64,000 nucleotides of DNA, taken from positions 143,555 through 207,554 of the forward strand of contig NZ_FNVF01000008.1 in NCBI RefSeq assembly GCF_900107975.1, read 5' to 3'. This document shows positions 35,042 through 45,122 of this stretch, one piece after another; position 1 is the stretch's first letter; every line of letters begins with the position of its first letter. A model generated the notes under the pieces. It saw only the letters and a list, made by a program, of their open reading frames with translations. It made no database searches and was not told where the DNA came from. The DNA is from Paenibacillus sp. UNC499MF (GTDB lineage Bacteria; Bacillota; Bacilli; Paenibacillales; NBRC-103111). The translations under genes were made by a program, and so were the position numbers.

Positions 35042-37657
35042 ATGACTGATACGGCTCCCGATGCCCCCGTCATTTTAAAAACCAAAATAACGACACCCTT
35101 TCCAAAGGCGAATCTGGTTGCCCGCGGGCGGCTGACCGATTCTTTGTCCAAGGGAATAAACGGGCGGCTTACGCTTGTGTGCGCTCCCGCGGGATTCGGC
35201 AAAACCACGCTGCTTACCCAGTGGGCACACAACAGCGGGCCTACCTGCGCCTGCGCCTGGTTGTCCCTGGATGCCAGAGACAACGATTTTATCCGCTTCT
35301 GGCGCACGCTCGTCCGCTCACTGGCCGATAAGGCCGGAGAGCCGGCCGGGCAGCGGCTTACGGCGCTTACCCTGTCGCTGCAGGATATTTCCGTCTCCAC
35401 TTTCCTGGACGCGCTTTTAAACGAGCTTTACGAGCTTCCCGGAAAAATGGTGCTTGTTCTCGATGACTATCACCTGATCGGAGACACGCGGATTCACGAC
35501 AGTCTGGCTTATTTTATCGAGTACCTGCCGTCTGCGCTTCACGTGCTTATCGCAAGCCGCAGCGAGCTGCCTTTTTCGACTGTGAAATGGATCGCGAAGC
35601 GGGAGCATAACGAGCTGCACACGGCCACCCTACAGTTTACGGCCGATGAAACCGCGGCTTTTTACCGGGATGTTCACAATCAGCCTCTAACGGATGAACA
35701 GATCCGGCGTCTCGCCGTACGGACGGAAGGCTGGGTAACCGGTTTACAGCTGGCGCTGCTGTCTCTTCAATCCGGAACGGACACCGCACGTTTTCTCGAT
35801 GAATTCCACGGGGACCACCGGGTTGTTTCGGATTATTTATTTGAGGAGGTTGCCTCGCAGCTTCCGCCGGACCTCTATTCTTTCGTGCTGAAAACGTCCG
35901 TTCTGCAAGAGATGGACGCCGATTTATGCGATGCGGTCACGGAAAGGGCAGATGCCCGGAACCTGCTTGAGCTGGCTAAAAAATCAAATCTTTTCCTGCT
36001 GCCCCTGGACGAGCGCGATGCCTGGTTCCGGTACCATCATTTGTTTGCCGGGTTTCTCCAGGAGCTGCTTAAACGCAAGCATCCGGAGGAATGGCTGCGG
36101 CTTAACCGCCTGGCAAGTGCGGCCTGCATTTCGCGCGGCTTTATGAATGAAGCGGTGGAATACGCCATAGCCGGCGAAGATTATTCTCTGCTGGCAAGCT
36201 GCCTAAAGGCCCATATCCCGGCCGTTTTGGAAAGCGGAGAACTCGGCAACCTCCTGCGCTGGTTCCGCAGCTTTCCCCCGGCGTATGCCATACCGCCCGC
36301 GTTGTCTCTGCACTATGCCTTCGTTCTTCTCATGACGGGCCAGGCCGAGCAGGCCGAGCTGCTGCTGGACCGTGTGGAAGCGTCCCTGGATGCCGCCATG
36401 GAGCAGGAGGAGCGGAAAGAGCTGCAAAGCGGACTGCTCTTCGTGCGTTCGAATCTGATGTTTATTACAGGCATTTTCGATAAATGGTTTGCTCATATAG
36501 GCACTCTGCTGCATGACATTTTACCCGCCGATCCGGCCTTTTACACGTTTAACTACAACCGGTCCGAGCCGCTCGTCAGACGGACTCCGCTCGGCCTCAA
36601 AGGCGTACTGTCGCCCGATACGGAAAGGATCGGAGCCATGTTCACAGACCTGCTGGAAGCCAGGGGCTGGCAGGGTTCCTACATCTATTTGTACGTCATG
36701 CAGTCGCTCAGCGAGGGCTACTATGAATGGAACCGGCTGGAGGACAGCCGGAGGCTGGCGGTGCTGGTCTCACGTTCAGCCCCGGCCAGGGAGCTGCCCG
36801 GCTTGTATGTGCCGATGCACCTGACGCAGGCCATGCTGTATGCGGCGGAAGGGCGCTTCGAACTGGCCCATTCCGCTGTGGACGAAGCTTTCGAGGCAGC
36901 CTCCGGGCTGGAAGACAGCCGCTGGCGGCAGCTTTTGCAGGCGGCCAGAATCCGCCTGTATCTTAAAGAAGACCGCTCCGCAGACGTGAAAAAGGCGCTG
37001 CCGCAGCTCGGTGTGTCCGGTAAGGATAAGCCCGGCTTCCGGCAGGAGTTCGAGTACGTGACGCTGGCGCGCGCGCTCGGCAGCCAGCGCAAGGAGAAAG
37101 AAGCGCTGCGCCTGCTGGAGCTGCTTAAACCCCAGTGCGAGCGGGAGCAGCTTCTGTCTGGCATCATCGAAATCGGCATTTTGCAGGCGCTTCTGGAAAA
37201 TCAGCGGGGTCAGCGTACAACGGCGCTGCGCCATCTGCACGAAGCGTTGGAGCTGGGTTCGCAGAACGGCTACATCCGGAGTTTCCTCGATGAAGGTTCC
37301 GCCATGGAAACCCTTCTGCGGGCTTATGCCAGACAGTACCGCTTGACCCCGGAGACGGCCGGGCAGGGGGACGGGCTGCAGGATTATGTTCTGATGCTGC
37401 TCAGCCTGTTCATGCCCGCATCTGCCCGGCGCAAAGCCGCGGACCCGGCGCTCGCGGAAGAACTCAGCCGCAGCGAGATCAGCCTGCTCCGCCTTATCCG
37501 TCAGGGCGCTACCAACAAACAGATGGCGGAGCATCTGACACTTTCCGAGGGCACGGTCAAGGTTTACCTCTCGCGTTTGTATGAGAAGCTGGGCGTCTCC
37601 TCCCGTACCCAGGCGCTCGTCACCGCGCAGGAGCTTAAGCTCCTGGATGCGGAATAG
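35042..37657 (+). CDS. MalT-type ATP-dependent LuxR-family transcriptional activator
   Basis: 871 residues from ATG 35042, which has GGAGG four bases upstream; the longer frame from 34973 lies before this site. The STAND NTPase domain has Walker A APAGFGKTTLL and Walker B MVLVLDDYH. A helical TPR-like region fills the middle. The C-terminal LuxR helix-turn-helix reads ISLLRLIRQGATNKQMAEHL and SEGTVKVYLSRLYEKLGV. Such proteins are activated by a sugar or small ligand with ATP. Target genes are not evident nearby. Confidence 0.9.
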   Translation: MTDTAPDAPVILKTKITTPFPKANLVARGRLTDSLSKGINGRLTLVCAPAGFGKTTLLTQWAHNSGPTCACAWLSLDARDNDFIRFWRTLVRSLADKAGEPAGQRLTALTLSLQDISVSTFLDALLNELYELPGKMVLVLDDYHLIGDTRIHDSLAYFIEYLPSALHVLIASRSELPFSTVKWIAKREHNELHTATLQFTADETAAFYRDVHNQPLTDEQIRRLAVRTEGWVTGLQLALLSLQSGTDTARFLDEFHGDHRVVSDYLFEEVASQLPPDLYSFVLKTSVLQEMDADLCDAVTERADARNLLELAKKSNLFLLPLDERDAWFRYHHLFAGFLQELLKRKHPEEWLRLNRLASAACISRGFMNEAVEYAIAGEDYSLLASCLKAHIPAVLESGELGNLLRWFRSFPPAYAIPPALSLHYAFVLLMTGQAEQAELLLDRVEASLDAAMEQEERKELQSGLLFVRSNLMFITGIFDKWFAHIGTLLHDILPADPAFYTFNYNRSEPLVRRTPLGLKGVLSPDTERIGAMFTDLLEARGWQGSYIYLYVMQSLSEGYYEWNRLEDSRRLAVLVSRSAPARELPGLYVPMHLTQAMLYAAEGRFELAHSAVDEAFEAASGLEDSRWRQLLQAARIRLYLKEDRSADVKKALPQLGVSGKDKPGFRQEFEYVTLARALGSQRKEKEALRLLELLKPQCEREQLLSGIIEIGILQALLENQRGQRTTALRHLHEALELGSQNGYIRSFLDEGSAMETLLRAYARQYRLTPETAGQGDGLQDYVLMLLSLFMPASARRKAADPALAEELSRSEISLLRLIRQGATNKQMAEHLTLSEGTVKVYLSRLYEKLGVSSRTQALVTAQELKLLDAE

Positions 37658-37733
37658 CCTGCCGTCCGGCCGAAGTATCGGCATCTTTTATATTTCCCGG
37701 CCTGCTGTATGCCAAGGCCGTTGTTTCGTCTAT

Positions 37734-37764
37734 CCCCTCCAGGTTGCAGCCGGAGGGTTTTTTT
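37734..37764 (+). terminator. Terminator of the MalT-like gene
   Basis: The arms CCCTCC and GGAGGG are followed by seven T. The remainder of the gap to 38068 has a Tyr-rich in-frame stretch upstream of the next start but no convincing gene. Confidence 0.8.
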
Positions 37765-38068
37765 GCATCTACAGATTTCAGAGCAGATTCAGGCTGATTT
37801 AATCCCCTTTTAAGAACTGCCGGTTACAATGGGTTCAGGACAGCGGTTCAAACGTTTGCCTCAACCCGTTTTAGAAGAGAATTTGCCGGGTAATAATTCC
37901 CTCCGCGCAACGGAAACCCGTCTGCTTCGTATAAGACTTAGAGGAAGTCCTTTTCAACCTACATACGAATTCACTCCATTCGCTTATCTGCCTACTTACG
38001 CTTATAGATACGTTTGCCCGTTTGCCCGCTCGACCTACCTATTCGTTTACAGAAAAGAGGAAATACGC

Positions 38069-38497
38069 ATGAGACCCAAACATATTTTAATCGCAGGCAC
38101 GGTCGCCTTTGCCATCACGATCGGCGCCGGGTTCTGGAATGAAGAAAGCACCGCCGAAGTCCATATCATGATCCCGGATAATCCAGCCGCATTCGATAAA
38201 GTGAAAACCGCCGCCACCCAAACCGCAATCGCACCCGTCCGGGACGAACTGCATCAGGCGCTGGGCGTCACTTCCGACGAAGAAATCTACGACGCTCTGT
38301 ATAACGGGCAGTCTCTTGCCGAGGTAGCGGCCAGTCGTTCGCGCGATGTGCAGGATGTCATCGACTTGCAGACGGCGCAGTTGTCCGCCCAGCTGGATGA
38401 GCGCTTCGCCGGCGGAAGCTTGTCCCCGGAAGCTTACGAAGCTCACAAAGCCGAACTGACCGAGGTTATTACCCGGAGCGTCACGAACGTAACCTGA
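38069..38497 (+). CDS. Small secreted or membrane-anchored helical protein
   Basis: 142 residues from ATG 38069 with AGAGGAAATACGC upstream. One N-terminal membrane segment (ILIAGTVAFAITIGAGFW) is followed by a helical domain with the repeated pattern LGVTSDEEIYDALYNGQSLA and SPEAYEAHKAELTEVITRSV. This pattern is common in uncharacterised secreted Bacillus and Paenibacillus proteins. No catalytic motif. Function unknown. Confidence 0.7.
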   Translation: MRPKHILIAGTVAFAITIGAGFWNEESTAEVHIMIPDNPAAFDKVKTAATQTAIAPVRDELHQALGVTSDEEIYDALYNGQSLAEVAASRSRDVQDVIDLQTAQLSAQLDERFAGGSLSPEAYEAHKAELTEVITRSVTNVT

Positions 38498-38550
38498 CCG
38501 GCCAACGCTGGATCGCCATTTACCCAGCCTGTATCGCGCTGGTAAAAGCC

Positions 38551-38587
38551 AAAAAAGCGCCCCCGTTAAAATGGGGGCGCTTTTTTT
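38551..38587 (+). terminator. Strong rho-independent terminator
   Basis: GCGCCCCC and GGGGGCGC form a stem with A-run before and seven T after. It can serve both directions, including the convergent gene ending at 38792. Confidence 0.9.
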
Positions 38588-38791
38588 GATGAGCTCTGCC
38601 AAGTGCCGCCGCAGCAAGTCACCTTCGCGCGGTATGCACCTTCCAGCGCACGGTGGAGCATGCATCGCACGGTGCGGCATGCAGCGGCCGGTCCGGCCAC
38701 CGATATGGCCCGCATTCGCAGGCCACCGCCGGGCTGGCCGTATACCGGCCGGCAAACCTGCCTGCCGCGGCAAGCCGGGCACGAACGAAGC

Positions 38792-40072
38792 CTACGTCTG
38801 CTGGAAGTGAGTAGCCGCCACTTGGCAGTCCTTGCAGACGAACGCATACGTAATTCCTTCGCCGTAATCATCCGCATCCTCCCAGGAGAATTGGGCCAGG
38901 AAGGTCATTTTCGCCGAGCATCCCGGACAATCCGGGTACGCCGCATCCTGAATCCACGTGGGATGGCCTCCCACTTGGGAAGCCACGGCCGGCTCCTGAG
39001 TCCAGACGGCGGCATAGTACGTTCCCCGCTCCTTACCGGAGAACCGCAGAGCGGGCCGCTCTCCGGCATCCGGCGGGCCGCCCTCTTCCTGCACCGGAGA
39101 AACGGCGGGGACGGGATTGTACCGGCTCCAGCCGCTTCCCCCTTTTCCGTCTATATCGGTAAAAAGAAAGTCATAGCAGGTACAGCTCAAGCAGGTCGCG
39201 ATTTTCAGCCTCTCGCCTTCCATGTCCAGAAACCGCAGCGAGGGATGCTTAAGGTCCAGATCGAACAGAACGGTCAGTTTGTTCCCGCAGCCTCTGCAAA
39301 TCTCTCCGGTTTCACCGAAAAGGGCGGCAGGCTCGACGCCGGAAGGCGTCCCTTTCTCGAAAGTCCGGCACTCCTTGTAAAACAAGTCGCTTCGCGAACC
39401 TTCCCCGTTCAGCACCCATCCTGCCTCAAGCGAGTACCGGTGAGGAGGTACATACAGCTCCCCGGCCCAGACCGGCGGCGTCTCCCGCCATTGATTAAAG
39501 CGGACCGCCACCGCCTCATCTCCGACCCAGGCCAGCGCAAGCAGAAGGAAGTTGCGGTTCTCCGCGTCCTTTTCCACTTGATCCAGCAGAAAGTCCCGGA
39601 TGGCGGAAGGAGCCTGCCTGAAGAGAATGCCGGGGTAATAGCGCCCCTTGCCGATAAGAGCAGGCAGGCAATCGTGCACATGTATACCTCTGAAGCATAC
39701 CAGCGATAACAATATATCTTCCGTAATATCGAGCTCATCTTCCGAAATCAACTCGGCCGCGTAAGCTTGCATCCTCTCCGCATCCGCCCCGGACAAGGAG
39801 GCATACAGCTCTTCGGCCGTTTTCTCGTATGCCGTATAACGGATAAGAGGATCCGGGACTCTCCGCTCGCACATGATTTTCAAAATCTCCACGGGGTCCG
39901 TTATCCCCTCATAGAGATTCACGTCCCTCCGGTTCCGGCGTATAAATTCCTCCCGTTCCAGCCGCTCCCGGTTCTGTACGCAGGGCATACAGTAACCGCC
40001 TGTCTTCTCGGCCGTCCGGGGAAGGATCGTCACCCGGCAGTCCGCGCTTCTGCACGGAATACGTTCCGTCAT
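38792..40072 (-). CDS. Uncharacterised protein with Cys-pair zinc-ribbon motifs (DUF1963/YwqG-like C-end)
   Basis: 426 residues. An N-terminal CRSADC...YCMPC cluster, a central CRGCG...CLSCTC cluster and a C-terminal CPGC...CKDC cluster suggest several zinc ribbons. The C-terminal region GGHPTWIQDAAYPDCPGC and MTFLAQF resembles DUF1963/YwqG-type proteins, some of which act as immunity or housekeeping proteins. It lies 118 bp after thrS in the same direction. Function unknown. Confidence 0.6.
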   Translation of the reverse strand: MTERIPCRSADCRVTILPRTAEKTGGYCMPCVQNRERLEREEFIRRNRRDVNLYEGITDPVEILKIMCERRVPDPLIRYTAYEKTAEELYASLSGADAERMQAYAAELISEDELDITEDILLSLVCFRGIHVHDCLPALIGKGRYYPGILFRQAPSAIRDFLLDQVEKDAENRNFLLLALAWVGDEAVAVRFNQWRETPPVWAGELYVPPHRYSLEAGWVLNGEGSRSDLFYKECRTFEKGTPSGVEPAALFGETGEICRGCGNKLTVLFDLDLKHPSLRFLDMEGERLKIATCLSCTCYDFLFTDIDGKGGSGWSRYNPVPAVSPVQEEGGPPDAGERPALRFSGKERGTYYAAVWTQEPAVASQVGGHPTWIQDAAYPDCPGCSAKMTFLAQFSWEDADDYGEGITYAFVCKDCQVAATHFQQT

Positions 40073-40189
40073 CGCCCTTCATCCTTTCGTGTCAGGCGGG
40101 TCCGAGCGAAACGCCCGCCCGGATTTTTCTCTTGAAGTCCTTCACGAAAACAAGAAGCCCGCCTTCCGGGTATTCTTTTTCTTCCGTTT

Positions 40190-42103
40190 CTAAGCTTTAT
40201 TGCGGATTTCTTCAAGAATCTGCCCGCAAATCTCCTCGATCGATCTAGGTCCCAAATCCCCTTCTCCGCGTTTGCGGACCGCCGCCGTGCCCGTATTTTT
40301 TTCGTTCTCGCCGAGAACAAACATGTACGGCACTTTTTCCAGCTGCGCTTCACGGATCTTGTAGCCCAGCTTCTCGCCCCTCAGGTCGATTTCCGTCCGG
40401 ATGCCCGCTTCGTCCAGCGATTTCTTTACGAGCATGGCGTAATCGGCATAGGGGTCGGATACCGGCAGCAGCTTCACCTGCACCGGCGCCAGCCAGAGCG
40501 GGAAAGCACCGCTGTAATGCTCGGTGATGATCCCGATGAACCGGTCGACCGACCCGTACACGGCCCGGTGGATAACGACCGGCCGGTGCTTCAGGCTGTC
40601 CTCGCCGATATAGGTGAGATCGAATTTCTCCGGCATTTGAAAATCGAGCTGGATCGTGCCGCACTGCCAGCTCCGCTTAAGCGCATCGAGGATGTGGAAG
40701 TCGATTTTCGGCCCGTAGAACGCGCCGTCGCCCTCGTTGATCCGGTATTCGATGCCGCGGTTATCGAGCACGCTTTTCAGGGAGCCCTCCGCCTGATCCC
40801 ACAGCTCCTGGGAGCCCATGGAGTCCTCGGGACGCGTGGACAGCTCGATCTTGTACTCGAACCCGAAGACGCCGTAAATATGGTCGATCAGCTCGATCAC
40901 CCGGCCGATTTCTTCTTCGATCTGATCGGGGCGGACAAACAGATGCGCATCGTCCTGGCAGAATGTGCGCACGCGCATCATTCCGTTCAGCGCTCCGGAC
41001 ATCTCGTGCCGGTGCACCTGCCCGTACTCGGCAAGACGTATGGGAAGCTCCCGGTACGAGTGCAGGCTGTTTTTATAGATCAGCATATGGCCCGGACAGT
41101 TCATGGGCTTCAATGCGAAACTCGTATCATCCACATCGGTAAAGTACATGTTGTCCTTGTAATGGTCCCAGTGTCCCGACTGCTCCCAGAGGCGTCTGTT
41201 CATCATGAACGGCGTGCGCACTTCGTCGTATTCCCGCTGCCGCTGCAGTTCCCGGGCGAAGCTTTCCAGCTCCGTGCGGATCGTCATCCCTTTGGGCAGG
41301 TAGAACGGCATGCCGGGGGCTTCTTCGGAGAACATGAACAGGCCGAGTTCCTTGCCCAGCTTGCGGTGGTCGCGCTTCTTGGCTTCCTCCAGCAGATGCA
41401 GATGCTCGTCAAGCTGCGCTTTCTTCGGGAACGACGTGCCGTAGATGCGCTGCAGCATCTTGTTGGCGGAGTCTCCGCGCCAGTAAGCGCCCGCCACGTT
41501 CAGCAGCTTGAACGCCTTGATCCGCCCCGTCGATGGCAGATGCGGTCCCCTGCACAGGTCGACAAACTCTCCCTGTTCGTAGACCGAAATTTCCGCCTCT
41601 TCCGGCAGATCGCGGATCAGCTCCAGCTTCAAGGGATCCTCCATTTCGCCGAAGATGCGGAGGGCTTCCTCCCGGCTTACGACCCGTCGGACGATCGGCA
41701 GGTTTTCGCCCGCGATCTTCTCCATCTCCTTCTCGATGGCGGCGAGGTCTTCGGTGGAAAGCGGCTTTTCGAGATCCAGGTCGTAGTAAAACCCGTCTTC
41801 GATTACCGGTCCGATGCCGAGCTTCACGGCCTTGCTGCCGTAAATCCGCTTGATGGCCTGGGCCATAAGGTGCGCCGTGCTGTGCCGGTAAATGTCCAGC
41901 CCTTCGGCGCTGTCCGGCGTAATAATCTCCAAAGCGCCGTCCCGGTCGATGACCGTGTTCAGATCGACCGGTTTGCCGTCCAGTTTGCCGGCAAACGCGT
42001 TTTTGCGGAGTCCCGGACTGATAGACTGAGCCGCCTCTTCGACCGTTGTCCCTCCGGAGTACTCCCGGACCGATCCGTCTGGCAATTTCACTTGAATGTT
42101 CAT
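40190..42103 (-). CDS. thrS: Threonyl-tRNA synthetase
   Basis: 637 residues, full length. Domain order is TGS, the editing domain with HSTAHLMAQAIK, the class II catalytic core with motif 2 (RHEMSGALNGMMRVRTFCQDD) split as RHEMSGAL and RVRTFCQDDAH, zinc Cys in MNCPGHMLIYKN and HRAVYGSVDRFIGIITEH as motif 3, and the C-terminal anticodon domain. It charges tRNA-Thr. It is controlled by the T-box leader upstream at 42125-42410. Confidence 0.98.
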   Translation of the reverse strand: MNIQVKLPDGSVREYSGGTTVEEAAQSISPGLRKNAFAGKLDGKPVDLNTVIDRDGALEIITPDSAEGLDIYRHSTAHLMAQAIKRIYGSKAVKLGIGPVIEDGFYYDLDLEKPLSTEDLAAIEKEMEKIAGENLPIVRRVVSREEALRIFGEMEDPLKLELIRDLPEEAEISVYEQGEFVDLCRGPHLPSTGRIKAFKLLNVAGAYWRGDSANKMLQRIYGTSFPKKAQLDEHLHLLEEAKKRDHRKLGKELGLFMFSEEAPGMPFYLPKGMTIRTELESFARELQRQREYDEVRTPFMMNRRLWEQSGHWDHYKDNMYFTDVDDTSFALKPMNCPGHMLIYKNSLHSYRELPIRLAEYGQVHRHEMSGALNGMMRVRTFCQDDAHLFVRPDQIEEEIGRVIELIDHIYGVFGFEYKIELSTRPEDSMGSQELWDQAEGSLKSVLDNRGIEYRINEGDGAFYGPKIDFHILDALKRSWQCGTIQLDFQMPEKFDLTYIGEDSLKHRPVVIHRAVYGSVDRFIGIITEHYSGAFPLWLAPVQVKLLPVSDPYADYAMLVKKSLDEAGIRTEIDLRGEKLGYKIREAQLEKVPYMFVLGENEKNTGTAAVRKRGEGDLGPRSIEEICGQILEEIRNKA

Positions 42104-42124
42104 CGTCTATCCCTCCACGAGTGT

Positions 42125-42410
42125 TTTGTTGAACGCAAAAAAACGCAGCTCATCCACAAAGGGACGAGTGCGTTCAGCTCGTGGTTCCACCCTCATTTGA
42201 TCTGCCGTAAAGCGCGCAGAATCCTCATTTGGCATCAGGTAACGGAGATGATCCGGTGCCATCTACTGCCGCCGGTTTCATTGCGGGTTCGATGCCACGG
42301 CTGCAAAGGGGTAATTCCGCATCCGTCGGCAGGAGAAACTTTCAGCTGGCGCTTCTCTCTCTGGGCAGCCCGTGAAGGGAATCGTGTCTTTGGTCAATGC
42401 CTTATGGCTA
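42125..42410 (-). promoter_or_regulatory. T-box leader of thrS
   Basis: On the minus strand the T-box sequence AGGGTGGAACCACG is at 42180-42193. Downstream is the terminator (GAACGCACTCGTCC pairing with GGATGAGCTGCGTT, then seven T at 42134-42174). The T-box competes with this terminator to form the antiterminator. Upstream hairpins fit stem I. The specifier codon, expected to be ACN, could not be assigned with certainty. Uncharged tRNA-Thr should allow read-through. Confidence 0.93.
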
Positions 42411-42413
42411 GAA

Positions 42414-42442
42414 ATTATAGATTCGCCTCCGAAAGATGTCAA
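42414..42442 (-). promoter_or_regulatory. Consensus sigma-A promoter of thrS
   Basis: TTGACA (42437-42442) and TATAAT (42414-42419) on the minus strand are exactly 17 bases apart, just past the stop of the phosphatase gene. Confidence 0.93.
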
Positions 42443-42473
42443 GCCGCGAATTTCTAATTTTTCCCGCTTGGGG

Positions 42474-45074
42474 TCACTTCGTACCGCCTGCCGTACTGAT
42501 TTCGACCGGCTCCGAATTATTTCTTCCCCCCACCGCTTTAACGACAAACTCGTAGGTTTGTGAGGAATCGATGCCATTCAGCGTATAGCTGTAGGCGGTT
42601 TGCCCGCTGACCGCCGGAACATAGGCGCTCCAGAGGATGCCTGCCCTGCCGTTTTTCTCGTAAATGCGGTAGCCTCTGACAGGCTCGGAGGTGCTGGCCG
42701 GAGCTTTCCAGGAAATAACCGCCTTGTTCGACTGCTTGACGGCGCCGGCATTCTCCACTTTGCCGGGTTTGCCGTCCGTCCGCTTGATGCTGTAGGACTC
42801 GTAGACAGCGACAGGTTTATCTTTTACGGCCGTGTAGGACGTGAATTTGAGAACGTCGCCGGTGATCGATACATCCACGAACATCTTCTTGTTCGGCTGC
42901 TCGTTCTTGGCGGCGAAGAACGTATCCGCGTCCGGATTCCGGTCGTAGAACTTCGAAGCGGCGGAGTTGCCCATCAGGTACACGGTACCTTTCGGGTTCA
43001 CCACATTGCCCTGCTCGTCGATAATGACGTTTTTGATGGGAACGTTATTCAGCATCTGGTAGGATCTCATGTACATATGGTCATGTCCTTCAAAAACCAT
43101 GTCCACGCCCAGCTCGTCGAATACCGGAATGAGATACTTGCGGTAAAATTTGACCCGGTCGTCTTCAGCGGACGCGTTATCTCCCGAGGAATAAGGGCCT
43201 TTGTGCATGGAAACGAATTTCCATTTCTTATCCGACTTGGCCACCTGATTCCTCATCCATTCCAGCTGCTTCGTAAATTGGGGATCGGCTTTATACGGAG
43301 AGACATCGCCCTCGTACTGCGAGTTGATCTGCATAAAGAGCGCATCGCCGTATTCAAACGCATACACCGATCCGTCATGGGCGCCTGTGCCGACATCTTT
43401 GGGCAGATTGAAGTGGTTATAAAAGTTATTGTTGGGATAGTCCTCCACCTCATGGTTGCCGATAATCGGAGCGAACGGCACGTTGGCGAATTCCTTTTTC
43501 GGAACGCCCAGGAACCACTGCCACAGCTGCTCCAGATCGCCGTCATCCGTCAAATCGCCCGTCAGCAGGACGAATTTGGGATCTACGGTTTTTTCGATGG
43601 CTCTCTTGAACGTGTCCTGCCAAAGCTCGAAGTTGGATTTGCTGGAGCCCTGCGTGTCGGTCACGTACAGGAAATGAAAATCCTGGTTGTCGGCCCGGTC
43701 CGTCGTAAAAGAACCGGTCTCGCTCCAGCCGTCCGCATCCCCGTTGCCGACCCTGTACACATACTTCGTACCCGGTTTAAGCCCGTTAGCGGTCGCTTTG
43801 TGACTGGCGAATTTCTTGTATTTCTTCGAGCTTCTGTCGCTCGCGGTCATTAACGTGTCGATAACGGTGGCGCTGCCTGTATAGCTCTGCGCCAAATCAG
43901 CCGGGAACGTGCCTTCCGGAGCTTTGGAAGCCTCGACCACCTGGACAACGGTGCCCTTCACCGTCTCTGCCGTATACCAGTCGAACGAAATGCTCGTTTT
44001 CGGATCGCCGTTGAACGTCATGTTCAGCAGCGAAGGCGCTTTGTTGCCGGAGTCCGGCAGCCTTGTGGTGAAGCTCCACGTAATATCGGCGGACGGGTTT
44101 ACGCCGTCCTGGGCGCCTTTTACGAGTCCCTTGGGTACGGTAACCTTGTAGGTTTTTCCGGCGGCCAAATCGGGATGGCTGATTTTCAGCGTGCTGCCGC
44201 TTACCGTCGACGAGACGCCGGAAAGCGAAGCGCCGCCGCTGTCCGTGACCGCCGCTTTATACGCGTTATCCTGCACTACGGCTTTGTTGAAAGTCACGCT
44301 GATTTCAGTGTTCACAGCCGCATCGGCCGCTCCCGGAGCGGGAGTTCTGCTTACGGCCGTCGTCGGATTTTCTCCCGGCTCGCCGCTTCCGCGTTCGCCG
44401 GTTATGAGTACATCCTTGATCCGGCTGGAGCCGGAGCTGGATACCGTGCCGCCGCTTGCACTGACGGTCGAGTTTACGACCCAGCGGACGTACAGGACAC
44501 CCTGATTGTTGGCCGCCTGCGGCAGAGGAAGATCAGCCAATTTGCAGGCATTGTTCGGACAACTGAAATTATTTTGGGCGAGAACCAGCTTTCCGTTCGG
44601 AACGTCCGTCCACGTCTGCTGATCGATGCTGAATTGAACCTTGAAGTCACGCGGACCCGTGCTTGATGAAGTCTGCTGCGAAGACAGGGTGATATTTTCG
44701 TATCCTTGTGTGGAAAGCGCCGCCAGCCAATACTTCTTGCCGCTGCCGTCGTGCCAGCCCTGGTTGCGGACGCTGTTTTCACCCGGTTCGTATGTGTACT
44801 GGTCGGTACCGGTGCCTATGTCTCGGATGGAAGAAGCCGATTGGAACACACCGCCCGTGGCGGGGAACACACCGTTGGTGCCCTTGTCTTTAAAAATCCA
44901 CTGCGCCAGCGTTTCTTTAACCGCCGCCGCTTCCGTCCGTGCGCCGCTGCCCGTTCCCGCCGTCCCGCTTGCCGCAGCGGCTCCGGCCAAGTCCAGCGCC
45001 AGCAGCAGGAACACGACGAACAGGCTGATGGAACGCCTCATGCTTTTTCCCGGAAAAACTCGATCCTTCCGCAT
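42474..45074 (-). CDS. Secreted metallophosphoesterase with purple-acid-phosphatase-like N-domain and Fn3 tail
   Basis: 866 residues from ATG 45074 with GAGGA upstream. After a signal peptide (FVVFLLLALDLAGAAAA) comes a beta-sandwich, then a Big_5 domain (VSRTPAPGAADAAVNTEISV). Next are a purple-acid-phosphatase-like Fn3 domain and the calcineurin-like core. Metal ligands are in TDTQG, LTGDLTDDG, IGNHEVE, SMHKGPYSSG and FEGHDHMYMR. A C-terminal Fn3 ends the chain. It probably releases phosphate from extracellular esters. Its promoter carries a 22-bp palindrome. Confidence 0.9.
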   Translation of the reverse strand: MRKDRVFPGKSMRRSISLFVVFLLLALDLAGAAAASGTAGTGSGARTEAAAVKETLAQWIFKDKGTNGVFPATGGVFQSASSIRDIGTGTDQYTYEPGENSVRNQGWHDGSGKKYWLAALSTQGYENITLSSQQTSSSTGPRDFKVQFSIDQQTWTDVPNGKLVLAQNNFSCPNNACKLADLPLPQAANNQGVLYVRWVVNSTVSASGGTVSSSGSSRIKDVLITGERGSGEPGENPTTAVSRTPAPGAADAAVNTEISVTFNKAVVQDNAYKAAVTDSGGASLSGVSSTVSGSTLKISHPDLAAGKTYKVTVPKGLVKGAQDGVNPSADITWSFTTRLPDSGNKAPSLLNMTFNGDPKTSISFDWYTAETVKGTVVQVVEASKAPEGTFPADLAQSYTGSATVIDTLMTASDRSSKKYKKFASHKATANGLKPGTKYVYRVGNGDADGWSETGSFTTDRADNQDFHFLYVTDTQGSSKSNFELWQDTFKRAIEKTVDPKFVLLTGDLTDDGDLEQLWQWFLGVPKKEFANVPFAPIIGNHEVEDYPNNNFYNHFNLPKDVGTGAHDGSVYAFEYGDALFMQINSQYEGDVSPYKADPQFTKQLEWMRNQVAKSDKKWKFVSMHKGPYSSGDNASAEDDRVKFYRKYLIPVFDELGVDMVFEGHDHMYMRSYQMLNNVPIKNVIIDEQGNVVNPKGTVYLMGNSAASKFYDRNPDADTFFAAKNEQPNKKMFVDVSITGDVLKFTSYTAVKDKPVAVYESYSIKRTDGKPGKVENAGAVKQSNKAVISWKAPASTSEPVRGYRIYEKNGRAGILWSAYVPAVSGQTAYSYTLNGIDSSQTYEFVVKAVGGRNNSEPVEISTAGGTK

Positions 45075-45122
45075 TTCGCTTCCTCTCCTCATATGATCAG
45101 ATTGGTAAAGCGGTGCATCCAC

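Noticed and set aside
40517..42457. A 646-codon plus frame opposite thrS
   Set aside because: Composition is shadow-like and the minus strand encodes a complete threonyl-tRNA synthetase.
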